This document shows positions 30,311-39,649 of a DNA stretch of 64,000 nucleotides, one piece after another. The DNA lies in the NCBI RefSeq assembly GCF_001747405.1, contig NZ_CP017305.1:2650001-2714000 (forward strand), read 5' to 3'. The translations under genes and the position numbers were made by a program. The notes below the pieces were generated by a model. That model was not told where the DNA came from. It searched no databases and saw only the letters and a program-made list of their open reading frames with translations. This DNA is from Chlorobaculum limnaeum (GTDB lineage: Bacteria; Bacteroidota; Chlorobiia; Chlorobiales; Chlorobiaceae). Positions within the stretch are counted from its first letter, which is position 1. Each line of letters begins with the position of its first letter.

Positions 30311-32425
30311 TTATTCGGAATCCTTGCCAACCCTCTTTTCCTGCAATGCTTCGGCGATGCTGCGCGGCACCTCGCGGTAGCTCTCGAACTCCATCGAGTA
30401 GTTCGCGCGGCCCTGTGTCATCGAACGAAGATCGGTCGAGTAACCAAACATCTCGGAGAGCGGCACCTTGGCGCTGACGAACTGCGCGCCCGCGCGCTGG
30501 CCCATGCCTTCGATGTGACCGCGACGTCCTGAGAGATCGCCCATCACATCGCCGAGATACTCTTCCGGCGTGATAACCTCGACCTTCATGATCGGTTCGA
30601 GCAGCACCGGGTTGGCCTTTTTGGCCGCGCCTTTGAAGCCGATGGAACCCGCGATCTTGAACGCCATTTCCGAAGAGTCAACCTCGTGGTACTTACCGTC
30701 AATCAGCGCGACCTTGATATCCTGCATCGGGAAGCCGGCGACAACGCCGTCTTTCATCGCCTGCTGGATACCGGCGTTGACTGCCGGGATATACTCTCTC
30801 GGAATCACGCCACCCTTGATCTCATCGGCGAACTCGTAGCCTTTGCCCTCTTCGAGAGGCTCGACCCTGAGCACAACAAGACCAAACTGACCCTTACCGC
30901 CGGACTGGCGAACGAATTTACCTTCGTATTCAACCTTGCCGCGAATGGTCTCGCGATAGGCAACCTGCGGTTGACCAACGTTGGCTTCCACCTTGAACTC
31001 GCGTTTCAGGCGGTCAACCAGAATTTCGAGGTGAAGCTCACCCATGCCAGCGATGAGCGTCTGGCCTGTTTCCTCATCAGTTTTCACCCTGAAGGTCGGA
31101 TCCTCTTCGGCGAGCTTGGCAAGAGAAATGCCCAGCTTGTCGGAGTCCGCCTTGGTTTTCGGTTCTACCGCGATCTCGATGACGGGTTCGGGGAACACCA
31201 TCTTTTCGAGGACGATAGGATTGTTTTCATCGCAGAGCGTGTCACCGGTTCTGACATCTTTCAGACCGACGGCGGCGGCGATATCGCCAGCGTAGACCGC
31301 ATCACGCTCTTCGCGCTTGTTGGAGTGCATCTGAAGCACGCGACCAACGCGCTCTTTCTTGCCAGTGACCGAGTTGAGCACATAGCTGCCAGCGTTGAGT
31401 ACGCCGGAATAAACGCGGAAGAAAGTCAGCTTTCCAACGAAAGGATCGGTCGCGATCTTGAATGCGAGACCGGCAAACGGCTCCTCGTCTTTCGGCTGGC
31501 GAACGACCTCCTCTTCGGTTCTCGGGTGATGCCCCTCGACCGAACCCACATCGACCGGCGAAGCGAGATAATCGATCACGGCATCAAGCATGAACTGTAC
31601 GCCCTTGTTCTTGAACGACGAGCCACAAAGCACCGGAATGATGGTCACGCCGAGTGTCGCCTTGCGAAGCACGACGCGAACCTCGTCTTCGGTGATCTCT
31701 TCGCCGTTCAGATATTTTTCGAGCAGGGTATCGTCAACCTCGGAGACAGCTTCGAGCATGTTAATGCGCCAGGTACGTGCCTCGTTTTCGAGATCGTGCG
31801 GAATTTCTACTTCGGTGTAGGTGCTGCCGTCTTCTTTATCGTAGATGATCCCCTTCATGCGGATCAGATCGACGAAGCCGGCAAAGATTTCGCCCTGGCC
31901 GATCGGAATCTGGATCGGAACCGGGTTGGCGCCGAGACGCTCGCGTATCGCTTTGACGGTATCGAAGAAATCAGCGCCAACGCGATCCATCTTGTTGACG
32001 TAAGCGATTCTCGGCACGCCGTACTTGTTGGCCTGACGCCAGACGGTTTCGGACTGGGGTTCGACACCGCCCACCGCGCAAAAGAGCGCGACTGCGCCAT
32101 CGAGCACGCGAAGTGAACGCTCCACCTCGACTGTGAAGTCAACGTGGCCGGGAGTATCGATAATATTGATTCGGTGATTGAGGCCGGTGTAGTTGCCGTA
32201 CTTCGGAGTCCAGAAACAGGTAGTAGCCGCGGAGGTAATGGTGATGCCGCGCTCTTTCTCCTGCTCCATCCAGTCCATGGTGGCGCCGCCCTCATGAACT
32301 TCACCCATCTTGTGCAGGCGACCGGTGTAATAGAGAATCCTCTCTGTCGTCGTGGTCTTGCCCGCATCGATATGGGCCATGATCCCGATATTCCTGACTT
32401 TATCTAACGCAACCTGCCGTGCCAT
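30311..32425 (-). CDS. fusA: Elongation factor G
   Basis: EF-G drives translocation. The 704-residue protein has the G-domain motifs [19 protein letters not shown], the RGITITSAA switch [10 protein letters not shown] and NKMDR, and domains II-V with the C-terminal [20 protein letters not shown] segment. It lies between rpsG and tuf in normal str order. A long open frame on the other strand here is a by-product of codon bias. Confidence 0.98.
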   Translation of the reverse strand: MARQVALDKVRNIGIMAHIDAGKTTTTERILYYTGRLHKMGEVHEGGATMDWMEQEKERGITITSAATTCFWTPKYGNYTGLNHRINIIDTPGHVDFTVEVERSLRVLDGAVALFCAVGGVEPQSETVWRQANKYGVPRIAYVNKMDRVGADFFDTVKAIRERLGANPVPIQIPIGQGEIFAGFVDLIRMKGIIYDKEDGSTYTEVEIPHDLENEARTWRINMLEAVSEVDDTLLEKYLNGEEITEDEVRVVLRKATLGVTIIPVLCGSSFKNKGVQFMLDAVIDYLASPVDVGSVEGHHPRTEEEVVRQPKDEEPFAGLAFKIATDPFVGKLTFFRVYSGVLNAGSYVLNSVTGKKERVGRVLQMHSNKREERDAVYAGDIAAAVGLKDVRTGDTLCDENNPIVLEKMVFPEPVIEIAVEPKTKADSDKLGISLAKLAEEDPTFRVKTDEETGQTLIAGMGELHLEILVDRLKREFKVEANVGQPQVAYRETIRGKVEYEGKFVRQSGGKGQFGLVVLRVEPLEEGKGYEFADEIKGGVIPREYIPAVNAGIQQAMKDGVVAGFPMQDIKVALIDGKYHEVDSSEMAFKIAGSIGFKGAAKKANPVLLEPIMKVEVITPEEYLGDVMGDLSGRRGHIEGMGQRAGAQFVSAKVPLSEMFGYSTDLRSMTQGRANYSMEFESYREVPRSIAEALQEKRVGKDSE

Positions 32426-32460
32426 AAATCAATCTATTTAATAATTCCTGCTTAACAGAC

Positions 32461-32931
32461 TCAGAACCTGAAGTGAGCGAATGCCTTGTTGGCTTCAGCC
32501 ATGCGATGCACCTCGTCACGTTTCTTCACCGAAGCGCCCTGCTCGTTGGAAGCATCGAGTAACTCAGCCGCAAGCTTCTCGGCCATCGAACGACCGCCGC
32601 GCCTTGTGGCATACTGCTTGATCCAGCGAAACGCGAGAGCGGTTCTCCTGGAAGCCGGAACCTCCATCGGAATCTGGTAGGTGGCGCCGCCAACCCTTTT
32701 GCTGCGAACTTCGACCAACGGAGCGACATTGCCCATCGCCTTTCGGAATACTTCAAGAGCATCACCACCCTCGACCTTGTTCGCGATGATATCGAAAGCA
32801 TCGTACACAACCTTGGTCGCCACAACTTTCTTGCCGTCGAGCATGATCGCGTTGATCAGACGGGAAACCGTCTCGTCACCGTAACGATGATCGCCGCCGC
32901 GCACTCCGTATCCGGAACCCTTCTTTGCCAT
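32461..32931 (-). CDS. rpsG: 30S ribosomal protein S7
   Basis: S7 initiates assembly of the 30S head and contacts the E-site tRNA. The 156-residue protein has SRLINAIMLDGKKVVATKVV, the PLVEVRSKRVGGATYQIPME signature and the C-terminal KRDEVHRMAEANKAFAHFRF. It lies between rpsL and fusA. Confidence 0.97.
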   Translation of the reverse strand: MAKKGSGYGVRGGDHRYGDETVSRLINAIMLDGKKVVATKVVYDAFDIIANKVEGGDALEVFRKAMGNVAPLVEVRSKRVGGATYQIPMEVPASRRTALAFRWIKQYATRRGGRSMAEKLAAELLDASNEQGASVKKRDEVHRMAEANKAFAHFRF

Positions 32932-32955
32932 TATAATCCGAGTTAAGATTCAGTT

Positions 32956-33354
32956 TTATTTTTTCTTTGCTGGAGCAGCGCCGGGCTTCGGAACCTTTGC
33001 ACCATACTTGGAGCGGCTCTGCTTGCGGTCGGCGACACCCGAAGTATCGAGGGAGCCGCGGACGATATGATAACGGACACCAGGAAGATCCTTGACCCTA
33101 CCGCCACGGATCAGCACAATCGAGTGCTCCTGGAGGTTATGACCTTCGCCGGGGATGTACGCCGTCACTTCGATTTTATTGGACAGCCTGACACGAGCGA
33201 CCTTGCGAAGCGCGGAGTTCGGCTTTTTGGGGGTAGTCGTGTAAACACGGGTGCAGACACCTCTTTTCTGGGGGCACTTTTCCAGTGCCGGTGAGGCGGT
33301 CTTTGACGCCTTCATACTCCTTCCGTGCCTGATAAGCTGCTGAATCGTCGGCAT
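32956..33354 (-). CDS. rpsL: 30S ribosomal protein S12
   Basis: S12 lies in the decoding centre and is the classic site of streptomycin resistance. The 132-residue protein has [20 protein letters not shown] (with Lys at the PKKPNS site linked to streptomycin sensitivity in other bacteria), [10 protein letters not shown] and the loop [13 protein letters not shown]. It is the first gene of the leftward str group, and so of the whole ribosomal cluster; its promoter should lie just upstream. Confidence 0.97.
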   Translation of the reverse strand: MPTIQQLIRHGRSMKASKTASPALEKCPQKRGVCTRVYTTTPKKPNSALRKVARVRLSNKIEVTAYIPGEGHNLQEHSIVLIRGGRVKDLPGVRYHIVRGSLDTSGVADRKQSRSKYGAKVPKPGAAPAKKK

Positions 33355-33793
33355 ACAGTAAACTCTTTTCTATTTCGTTTGAGACTTCCGGTGAAAAATC
33401 ATTCAGGGAAAACCATAAGGACGACCAAAGTAAAAGATTTACCCCAAAAAACAAAATTTCATCTATCGTTTTTTTGACTTACCAGCCTCTTTTCTCCATT
33501 TTTATACTTGTCAAGCCTGGGATCGCCTCAAATCGATCGATGAGCACCGCCGGAAGAGTCGGAAAGCGATGCTCGTCGCGCTCTTCCCTTGCGAAACAGC
33601 TTTTTTTAGCGCATTTAACAAAATCCGCCTCACAAGGCCCGAAATGCATTTCAGGTTGCGCTTGTACTAAAGTGCGGTCTCGGCAAGATCACTCTCCGGG
33701 AACGATGCTGATCAAAAATTCGTAGATTGGCAAAGCGGAAGGTTGTTCGCGAAGTGAAGCCGCGCCCTTCCCGTAAACCAGAGAGACGCAACG
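33355..33793. other. Intergenic region between rpsL and the phosphopantetheinyl transferase gene
   Basis: This 439-base gap between divergent genes holds no convincing open frame. It must contain the promoter of the ribosomal cluster. AT-rich sequence at about 33440-33500 is the likeliest place, but I cannot pick out unambiguous promoter boxes. Confidence 0.4.
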
Positions 33794-34519
33794 ATGATCA
33801 TTTCGAAAGAGGCCGTCACCCTCATCCATACCGACACGCACATCGCCAGAATTCCCGAAGCGACGCTCCTCGACAATCTTACCGATGAGGAAAAGGAGCT
33901 GGCCGATCGTTTCCGGTTCGACAACGACCGGCAAAACTTCGTTCTCCGCAGGGGGCTCCTCCGACAGCTCCTCGGCGAACCCCTGGCCATCGCCCCCTCC
34001 CTGATCCGCTTCGACAGCACGCCGGTCGGCAAGCCGTTCATCGCATACCCGGAAAACTCAGGCCTCTCTTTCAACCTCTCGCATTCTGGCCGCCAGATTG
34101 TCTATGCCTTTTCCAGGCACCCCGAAACGGGCATCGACATCGAGAGAATCCGTACCGTGGACGACATCGACCAGCTTGCGCTCAAATACTTCTCCGCCGA
34201 GGAGTATGCGATCATCGTGAACCTGCCGAGCTGGGAAAAGAACAAGGCCTTCATCCGGATATGGAGCATCAAGGAGGCACTGATCAAAGCATGCGGCTGC
34301 CCTCTCGAATATGGCCTGGCTGCATTCGATGTCGCCACGCAGTACCGCATGAACCGGTTCCTCGTGCCATTCGGCCATGACCGAACCATCACCTGCGTCA
34401 CCCCTGTGTTCGACTACATCTGCGGCTTCGCCACCGCGCTGGCCATCCAGCTCGACGCCGGCGAGCCCCTGAACCTCCGCCGCTATTCGCTGCAAAACGG
34501 CGAGTACATCGAGCTGTGA
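33794..34519 (+). CDS. Sfp-type 4'-phosphopantetheinyl transferase
   Basis: Sfp-type enzymes transfer the 4'-phosphopantetheine arm of CoA to carrier proteins. The 241-residue protein has the family's metal-binding GIDIERI motif at about residues 114-120 and WSIKEALIKACG (the WxxKEAxxKA motif) at about 156-167, preceded by the FNLSHSG segment. Its length marks it as the long Sfp/Gsp type rather than AcpS. It stands alone, with no polyketide or peptide synthetase near it, so its carrier-protein target is unknown. Confidence 0.88.
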   Translation: MIISKEAVTLIHTDTHIARIPEATLLDNLTDEEKELADRFRFDNDRQNFVLRRGLLRQLLGEPLAIAPSLIRFDSTPVGKPFIAYPENSGLSFNLSHSGRQIVYAFSRHPETGIDIERIRTVDDIDQLALKYFSAEEYAIIVNLPSWEKNKAFIRIWSIKEALIKACGCPLEYGLAAFDVATQYRMNRFLVPFGHDRTITCVTPVFDYICGFATALAIQLDAGEPLNLRRYSLQNGEYIEL

Positions 34520-34654
34520 CTGACTCGCCTTCTCATTTTTCGCATCTCTCGAAAATCCCCGGCGACAAACTGCAACTCATTTCTCGATAAAAAGATATAC
34601 CGGCTTTCACCAACGCCTGCCGGGCATCATCGTCACTCCCCCGAAAAAGTTCAC

Positions 34655-34683
34655 TTGCTTGCATTAATTTTACACAGTATATT
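34655..34683 (+). promoter_or_regulatory. Candidate promoter of the TetR-flavoprotein operon
   Basis: TTGCTT (34655-34660) and TATATT (34678-34683) are 17 bases apart, close to the sigma70 consensus, and lie 26 bases upstream of the TetR start codon. The -10 box overlaps a repeated operator-like sequence. Confidence 0.55.
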
Positions 34684-34694
34684 TACACTGTATA
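34671..34694 (+). promoter_or_regulatory. Candidate TetR operator
   Basis: Two near-identical 11-base units, TACACAGTATA (34671-34681) and TACACTGTATA (34684-34694), stand two bases apart, and each is itself an imperfect palindrome. They cover the -10 box of the promoter upstream of the TetR gene. The arrangement fits two TetR dimers that block RNA polymerase, giving autoregulation. Binding is inferred. Confidence 0.55.
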
Positions 34695-34709
34695 CCTAAA
34701 AAAAGCATC

Positions 34710-35429
34710 ATGGCGAGACCGACCAAAAAACAGCAGCAGGCGAACCTGCCGGAAATCATCAAAGAGGCGGCGTGGCGGCAGATTGGCGAATCGGGCGCTT
34801 CGTCGCTGTCGCTTCGCGGCATCGCGCGGGAGCTTGGCATCACCGCGCCGGCCATCTACAACTATTTCCCCGATCGCGACGCTCTCGTGACGGCGCTCGT
34901 CATCGACGCCTTCAGCTCCTTCGGCGACCGGCAGCTCGCCGCGCGGGACGCCTTTGCCGGGCCGGGCAGGGAGCTCGAACGACTCCGCGCCACCGGCCTC
35001 GCATACCGCGCCTGGGCGCTCGACCATCCGCACCGCTACCTGCTCATCTTCGGCAATCCGGTGCCGGGTTACCAGCCGCCCATGCAGGAGCTGCTGCCAG
35101 TCATGATGCGCTCGCTCAGCGCGCTCACCGGCATTATCGGCGAGCTGTACGCTCTCGGCTGGATCGACCCCCAGGGCATTCCGCTGCCGCAGCTCGAACC
35201 CGACGACCGCTTTTGCGGCCTCCTCGAAAACGCGAACACCGACACGCTCAACGTCCTCGCTGTCGCCATGCTCATCTGGAGCCGCGTTCACGGACTGGTC
35301 TCGCTGGAAATCACCGGCCAGCTTCCGCCCTTCGCAAACGACGGCGCGGCGCTCTACGAATTCGAACTCGAAGCCATCGCCCGGCAGTTCGTCAGTCCGA
35401 CGCAACACGCACCAAATACCTCTCAATAA
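34710..35429 (+). CDS. TetR/AcrR-family transcriptional regulator
   Basis: A 239-residue regulator. The N-terminal helix-turn-helix reads SLSLRGIARELGITAPAIYN followed by YFPDRDALV, typical of TetR. The C-terminal half, with WALDHPHRYLLIFGNPVPGY, resembles the WHG-type ligand-binding domain. It precedes the tandem flavodoxin-fold gene by 20 bases on the same strand, and probably represses both genes through the repeats at 34671-34694. The inducer is unknown; regulators linked to flavin reductases often answer electrophiles or quinones. Confidence 0.88.
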   Translation: MARPTKKQQQANLPEIIKEAAWRQIGESGASSLSLRGIARELGITAPAIYNYFPDRDALVTALVIDAFSSFGDRQLAARDAFAGPGRELERLRATGLAYRAWALDHPHRYLLIFGNPVPGYQPPMQELLPVMMRSLSALTGIIGELYALGWIDPQGIPLPQLEPDDRFCGLLENANTDTLNVLAVAMLIWSRVHGLVSLEITGQLPPFANDGAALYEFELEAIARQFVSPTQHAPNTSQ

Positions 35430-35449
35430 CAAACCCCGAGGAGGAAATC

Positions 35450-36769
35450 ATGAAAGCGACCATCTTCGACGGCTCACCGGCGGGCGACCCAACGGGCGAG
35501 CGGATTGCCGGACTCCTGACGCCACTGCTCTCGGCGAAGGGCTACGAAGTGAAGCACATCGTCGTCCTGCGCGACAAAACGCTCGGCCACTGCCGGGGCT
35601 GCTTCCAGTGCTGGCTGAAAACGCCCGGCATCTGCGTCATCGACGACGACAACCGCGAGCTCTCCGCGAAATTCATCCAGAGCGACCTGGTGATCATGCT
35701 GACCCCCGTCACCTTCGGCGCCTACTCGCCGGAACTCAAGGGAATGCTCGACCATCTCATCGCCAACGTCTCGCCATTTTTCACGACGGTCAACGGCGAA
35801 TCGCACCATCGCAAGCGCTACAGCCGCTACACCGACCTGATGGCGATCGGCTGGAATGACACTCCCGACGAAACGCAGAAAGCCATGTTCCGTCATCTCG
35901 CCTGGCGCAACGCGATCAACTTCCACTCTGAGCGCAGCAACTGGGGCGTCGTGCGGAGCGAAGCCAGCGATGCCGCGCTGAAGGCGCAGCTCGAAGCGCT
36001 GACGCGAAATCTCGACCGCACGACAGCCAAAAGCGGCGAAGCGCTCCCCCGCATCGCCGTGACCGGAGGAGTTGCGAGCGAGCTGCGCAACGCGCTGCAA
36101 CTCGTCGGCAGTCCGCGCATGGCGACCAGCTCGTCGGCGGCGCTGGGCGGCTATCTGCTCCAGCAGCTCGAAGCACAGGGCGTCGCGACCGAAACCATCT
36201 GCATCCATAAAGCGATGCGCGACGCGGAAAAGCGTCAGGCGATGCTCGAGGCCATCGACCGCGCCGACCTCTGCATTCTCGCCTTTCCGCTCTACATCGA
36301 CAGCCTTCCCGCGCCGGTGCTCTCGCTGATGCGGACGATTCGCGAACGCCGCGCCGGATTGCCGCCGAAGGGCGCATTCGCCGCGATTGCAAATTGCGGC
36401 TTCATCGAATCGCGCCAGAACGCCCATGCGCTCGCAACCTGCGCCATCTTCGCCGAAGCCGCCGGACTGCGCTGGCTTGGCGGCATTGCCATAGGCGGCG
36501 GCGAAGGGCTGGTGCACGGGCAGGAGTTCCTGAAACCGGGACGCATGACCATACCCTACAAACATGCGCTCGACCAGGTCGCCGAAGCGCTCGCCGTCGG
36601 CAAGCCAGTGCCCGAGGAGGCCCGCCAGCAGCTCGCCAAGCCTTTCATCCCCGCCTGGCTGCACCGCTTCGCCGGTTCGATGCGCTGGAAAAAAGAGGCG
36701 CGGAGAAACGGAGTTGAGCGAGAACTTGGGGCGCAGCCGTACCGGATTCAGGAAATGAGGGCGGGTTAA
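35450..36769 (+). CDS. Tandem flavodoxin-fold NAD(P)H-dependent reductase-like protein
   Basis: A 439-residue protein with two flavodoxin-like domains in one chain. The first (about 1-200) is an NADPH-dependent FMN reductase/iron-sulfur flavoprotein type: it starts MKATIFDGSPAGDPTGERIA and has a cysteine group HCRGCFQCWLKTPGIC. The second (about 205-390) restarts with a strand-loop IAVTGG and has AFPLYIDSLPAPVLSLMRTI, the typical flavin-contact segment. The start is the ATG at 35450, with a GAGGAGG ribosome binding site just before; an open frame continues far upstream only because it shadows the TetR gene. It should be an oxidoreductase; substrate unknown. Confidence 0.78.
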   Translation: MKATIFDGSPAGDPTGERIAGLLTPLLSAKGYEVKHIVVLRDKTLGHCRGCFQCWLKTPGICVIDDDNRELSAKFIQSDLVIMLTPVTFGAYSPELKGMLDHLIANVSPFFTTVNGESHHRKRYSRYTDLMAIGWNDTPDETQKAMFRHLAWRNAINFHSERSNWGVVRSEASDAALKAQLEALTRNLDRTTAKSGEALPRIAVTGGVASELRNALQLVGSPRMATSSSAALGGYLLQQLEAQGVATETICIHKAMRDAEKRQAMLEAIDRADLCILAFPLYIDSLPAPVLSLMRTIRERRAGLPPKGAFAAIANCGFIESRQNAHALATCAIFAEAAGLRWLGGIAIGGGEGLVHGQEFLKPGRMTIPYKHALDQVAEALAVGKPVPEEARQQLAKPFIPAWLHRFAGSMRWKKEARRNGVERELGAQPYRIQEMRAG

Positions 36770-36828
36770 GTGCAAAAAAGGTTTTGGCTTTTGTGAGAGT
36801 GATCCTGTTTTGGAAACTGCGCGAGATC

Positions 36829-37674
36829 TCAGTTCTGTAATATCCGGAGATGCTCGACGGCCAAGCGGACATGCTCAATCGGAAACATGGCGTTTTTTCT
36901 GGCTGACCAATGGTTGATTGCATTCATCGACGCCTGCGAATCGGTTTGGCCGTTTTCTGCTCGAACCCTTTGAGGTCGCAACCATTCAGAGCATACAGAA
37001 CATGGCGAACTTTGCCTGAAGAGGGGCCATAATACCCTTTAGGTCAGCCGCAACTGTTTCTCTCCGGTTCTCTGGAAAAAATAGCTGAGCTTTTCAGCCG
37101 CAAACTCGCTGGCGTGTTCACCCATTACACGGCACCGGCAGAGTAAAAAAAAGTAATATTACCCTGGCAGGCGTCAACCGGACAGCCGCAAGTTTCTCCT
37201 GCTTAGCAAGAAGCTCCTTGATTTCAGCAGTCGGCTCATAAACTTGGATGTCAGCCGGAAGATCATGCAAAACGCTCTCGATCTCCTCCTTGACTGCCAT
37301 CCACTCCAGACCGCCATTGCCGCATCCAAGAGCAGGAATCGCACTTGAATCGATCGGAGTGTCGAGAATTTTCTTTCGCAGATCACGCAATCCCTCCCTG
37401 ATCCACTCGATTTTTGAAGGATAGCGCCAATGATTTTCATCGGAAAATTGACGATATAACGAACACCGCTCAGAGTTGAGAATGGTACTGCCTGCACCTG
37501 GCCGGTTCTGATCTCGCCTCGCTTGACCGCATCCGAATAAATCTTGAAATTCTCGGAAAAAGCGTTCTTCATCTGCAAGGCGATTCCCTTGCCCATCACC
37601 CCGACGGTATTAACCGTATTGACCAGAACCGAAGCCTTTGCGTCAAGTATGTTACCGGTTCTGTAGGTGATCAT
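36829..37674 (-). pseudogene. darG: Decayed darG (macro-domain antitoxin), several frameshifts
   Basis: DarG removes ADP-ribose from DNA and neutralises the DarT toxin. The ATG at 37674 opens a macro domain (MITYRTGNILDAKASVLVNT, then VNTVGVMGKGIALQMK), and this frame breaks at about 37430-37440, after YIVNFP. The next frame continues the domain (ENHWRYPSKIEWIREGLRDL, then IPALGCGNGGLEW). The C-terminal DarG domain follows in three further pieces: KLSYFFQRTGEKQLRL ending in a TAA at 37039-37041, KGYYGPSSGKVRHVLYALNG in another frame, and a last piece with SMNAINHWSARKNAMFP that stops at 36829. At least four lesions mean the gene is dead unless the sequence is wrong. The family call rests on remembered DarG patterns. 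Confidence 0.72.
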
Positions 37675-37978
37675 AATAGAGTTTTTGTGGAGAGACTTTG
37701 ACCGCAAAATCAAGTTGCGCTTCAGAAAGAAGCGGGATCATGGTTTGCCGCGCGTTCTCATTATAAACGCCGAAACCTTCCCGCCCGGAGGAACTGGAGC
37801 GTCAATGTCATCCCTAACCTCTATAAGTCAGCTGTCTCCGATGCTGACAAACGCCTTATTGGTATTCACGGCATAGTGCGTCACCAGCCCATGCCGCAGG
37901 ATATGCGGGATGCTGTCGATATGGGTAATCCGAAACAACCAGAATTTTTCAGGGATTGAGCCCTCCAGGCCTTCGTTT
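37652..37978 (-). pseudogene. darT: Decayed darT (DNA ADP-ribosyltransferase toxin) remnant
   Basis: Directly upstream of the darG remnant, one frame reads PEKFWLFRITHIDSIPHILR, then HGLV and FVSIGDS, which is the N-terminal signature of DarT (DUF4433). A TGA at 37828-37830 cuts it; the same frame resumes with IEVRDDIDAPVPPGG, and a frameshift then leads to FAVKVSPQKLYY, which overlaps the darG ATG as expected for a darTG operon. The middle of the toxin, including most of the catalytic core, is missing, and no start codon is visible at the 5' end. The remains cannot encode an active toxin. Confidence 0.65.
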
Positions 37979-37980
37979 GG

Positions 37981-38170
37981 TTATACTCTGACTGCCTTTT
38001 CGATAGCTGACAGCTCGAGTCCTTTGGGCATGACGAACAGGCACGAGCCACCGCTTCGTTTCGCCCACAGCTCGGCGAGTGCGGGTTTCTCTTTCGAATC
38101 GTCATCGCTCCAGGCCTTTTCGGGTTTGTAACGGATTTGTAAGTAATGTACGACCCCACGGTCGAAAGAT
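37981..38170 (-). pseudogene. C-terminal protein fragment beside the darTG remnant
   Basis: An open stretch ending at the TAA at 37981-37983 reads like the end of a real protein: VVHYLQIRYKPEKAWSDDDS, then ALAELWAKRSGGSCLFVMPK. No start or upstream domain precedes it; the frame runs back into the end of the FISUMP lipoprotein gene. It lies immediately upstream of darT on the same strand. The pattern faintly recalls the C terminus of large helicase or restriction subunits, but I cannot name the family. Confidence 0.35.
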
Positions 38171-38246
38171 AGCTGCTTCGGCCATGCCGCCACACACGGA
38201 GAAATTGGTATTGCCAGGCTCCGATGGACGAAATCCCACCACCACC

Positions 38247-38930
38247 TCAATCCTTCACGCATCGTACCGCGAAGCCGTTCTTCGGGCCTACTTCGCCGCC
38301 GCGCAGGGCGTTGTCGTAGAAGCCGAGGGCGCGGGCGCGGGCTTTGCCGTTGCTGGCTGGCGTGGAGGTCCAGAAGCGGGCGAACTGGCCGCGCATGAGG
38401 AATCCGCCGTCGGCATCGCGCCGCGCGCCGGAGGGCAGGGCGTCGAAGCCGCTGCCATTGCCGCTTTCGCTGGCCGGGTCGCCCCATTTGCCGGGCGACT
38501 TCAGTGCGCCGCCGGCCTCCTGTTCGCCGCCGAGCGCTTCGGCCAGCTCCTGCCACTCCCCGTCGGTCGCCACATGCCACCCTTCGGGAGCGAGACCTCT
38601 CGCGTCGTTGACGGCGTGCCAGTTGTAGAGCATTCCGTAGGTTTTGCCATTCTCCGCATCGTTATCATACGAGCTGCGCGCGCCTGCGCTCTGCGCGGCC
38701 CACGAAGCCCCCGCCTTCACCTCCGGCACGGGCTCGCCATTCCGATAACGGCTCACTCTCAGGTTTTCAGCCATCCAGACATGCTGGCCGATTTTGACCG
38801 TCCTGTAGCTGTTGCCGTCAATGTCGGTGACGGCTTCCGGCGCTTTGCCGTTGCAGCCAGCCATGAGCAGGGCGGCAAAGAGAAGCGGCTTCATCGCGCC
38901 GGTCATATCGAAGATGCGTCGTTTGATCAT
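38247..38930 (-). CDS. FISUMP-domain lipoprotein
   Basis: A 227-residue predicted lipoprotein. After the N-terminal KRR there is a hydrophobic stretch ending in LLMAGC, a lipobox with Cys26. The rest matches the Fibrobacter succinogenes major paralogous domain: DIDGNSYRTVKIGQHVWMAE, then LYNWHAV, GWHVATDGEWQELAEALGGE and GFDALPSGARR, ending in FAVRCVKD. The start at 38930 has a GGAG eight bases upstream; ATGs at 38906 and 38894 are alternatives. The domain is common in Bacteroidetes/Chlorobi/Fibrobacteres surface proteins; its molecular role is not known. Confidence 0.85.
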   Translation of the reverse strand: MIKRRIFDMTGAMKPLLFAALLMAGCNGKAPEAVTDIDGNSYRTVKIGQHVWMAENLRVSRYRNGEPVPEVKAGASWAAQSAGARSSYDNDAENGKTYGMLYNWHAVNDARGLAPEGWHVATDGEWQELAEALGGEQEAGGALKSPGKWGDPASESGNGSGFDALPSGARRDADGGFLMRGQFARFWTSTPASNGKARARALGFYDNALRGGEVGPKNGFAVRCVKD

Positions 38931-39140
38931 CGTTGTGCTCCACTGATTGAATGTGCGCTCCGCGTGTTTCCGGGTGCCGGATGGTTGAGGCGGAAACGCA
39001 TGTTAACGGGGTTATCACACCCAATGTAGTGATCGCAGGAACTTTATGCCACCCCTCTTATCGAGTTGTCACCGTCTGCCTCCATTTTTTTATTACATTT
39101 GAAAAACGAAGCGGTTACCATCCACTTGCCACGAACGATC

Positions 39141-39635
39141 ATGAGCCGACACCTGTCCAGCAAAAGCATCGGGGGACTGAATCTCATCGTCCTTGCAGGC
39201 ATTCTCGGAGCCTGCAATCAAAAGCCGCCGGAGCCACCCGCGCTCAAGCCCGCCCCGGCGGCTGCCGATACCTCGGAGAATAGCGTCACGATCGAATCGG
39301 GCAGAGGCTCGTTCGAGATTATCGACGCGGCCAAGCCGTGGCCGGACGACGCGCCTGCCGATGTGCCCAGGTACTCTTTCGGCACGATCCGCAAGATCAT
39401 CAGAACCGAAACGCCCGAAGGAAGCAGTTGGGACATGGCTATCGACCGTTTGCCGGAACACGCTCTCCGCGATTACGAAGTGGCGCTCAAGGCGAAGGGC
39501 TTCGAGACCACCTCGATGATCGTCGCGGAACAAGAGGGAGACCGGGGCAGCGTGACCGGCATCAAGGGGCCGTTCACGGTGGTGCTTATCGGTTCGGGCG
39601 GCAGCATGAGCCTGTCGATCATCCAGAAACAGTAG
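39141..39635 (+). CDS. Predicted lipoprotein of unknown function
   Basis: A 164-residue protein. MSRHLSSKSIGGLNLIVLAG and the following ILGAC form a lipoprotein signal with Cys25 at the lipobox, followed by a Pro/Ala-rich linker (PPEPPALKPAPAAA). The mature part, from about residue 55, has a strand-helix pattern with DYEVALKAKGFETTS and ends GSMSLSIIQKQ. I do not recognise the family. It probably sits in the outer membrane, facing the periplasm. The HIT protein gene follows after 14 bases, but a shared function is not evident. Confidence 0.6.
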   Translation: MSRHLSSKSIGGLNLIVLAGILGACNQKPPEPPALKPAPAAADTSENSVTIESGRGSFEIIDAAKPWPDDAPADVPRYSFGTIRKIIRTETPEGSSWDMAIDRLPEHALRDYEVALKAKGFETTSMIVAEQEGDRGSVTGIKGPFTVVLIGSGGSMSLSIIQKQ

Positions 39636-39649
39636 TTCAGCATCCATAA

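Noticed and set aside
30686-32116. Plus-strand open frame of 476 codons opposite fusA
   Set aside because: It is antisense to a fully conserved EF-G gene and its composition (strings of Leu, Val, Asp, His) is that of a codon-bias shadow.
34772-35449. Upstream extension of the tandem flavodoxin-fold protein through the TetR gene
   Set aside because: The extension is Arg/His/Ala-rich nonsense over the TetR gene; the ATG at 35450 with its ribosome binding site gives the natural start.
37118-37713. Two overlapping minus-strand frames as two separate genes
   Set aside because: Together they make one macro domain broken by a frameshift at about 37430-37440, so they are parts of one damaged gene.
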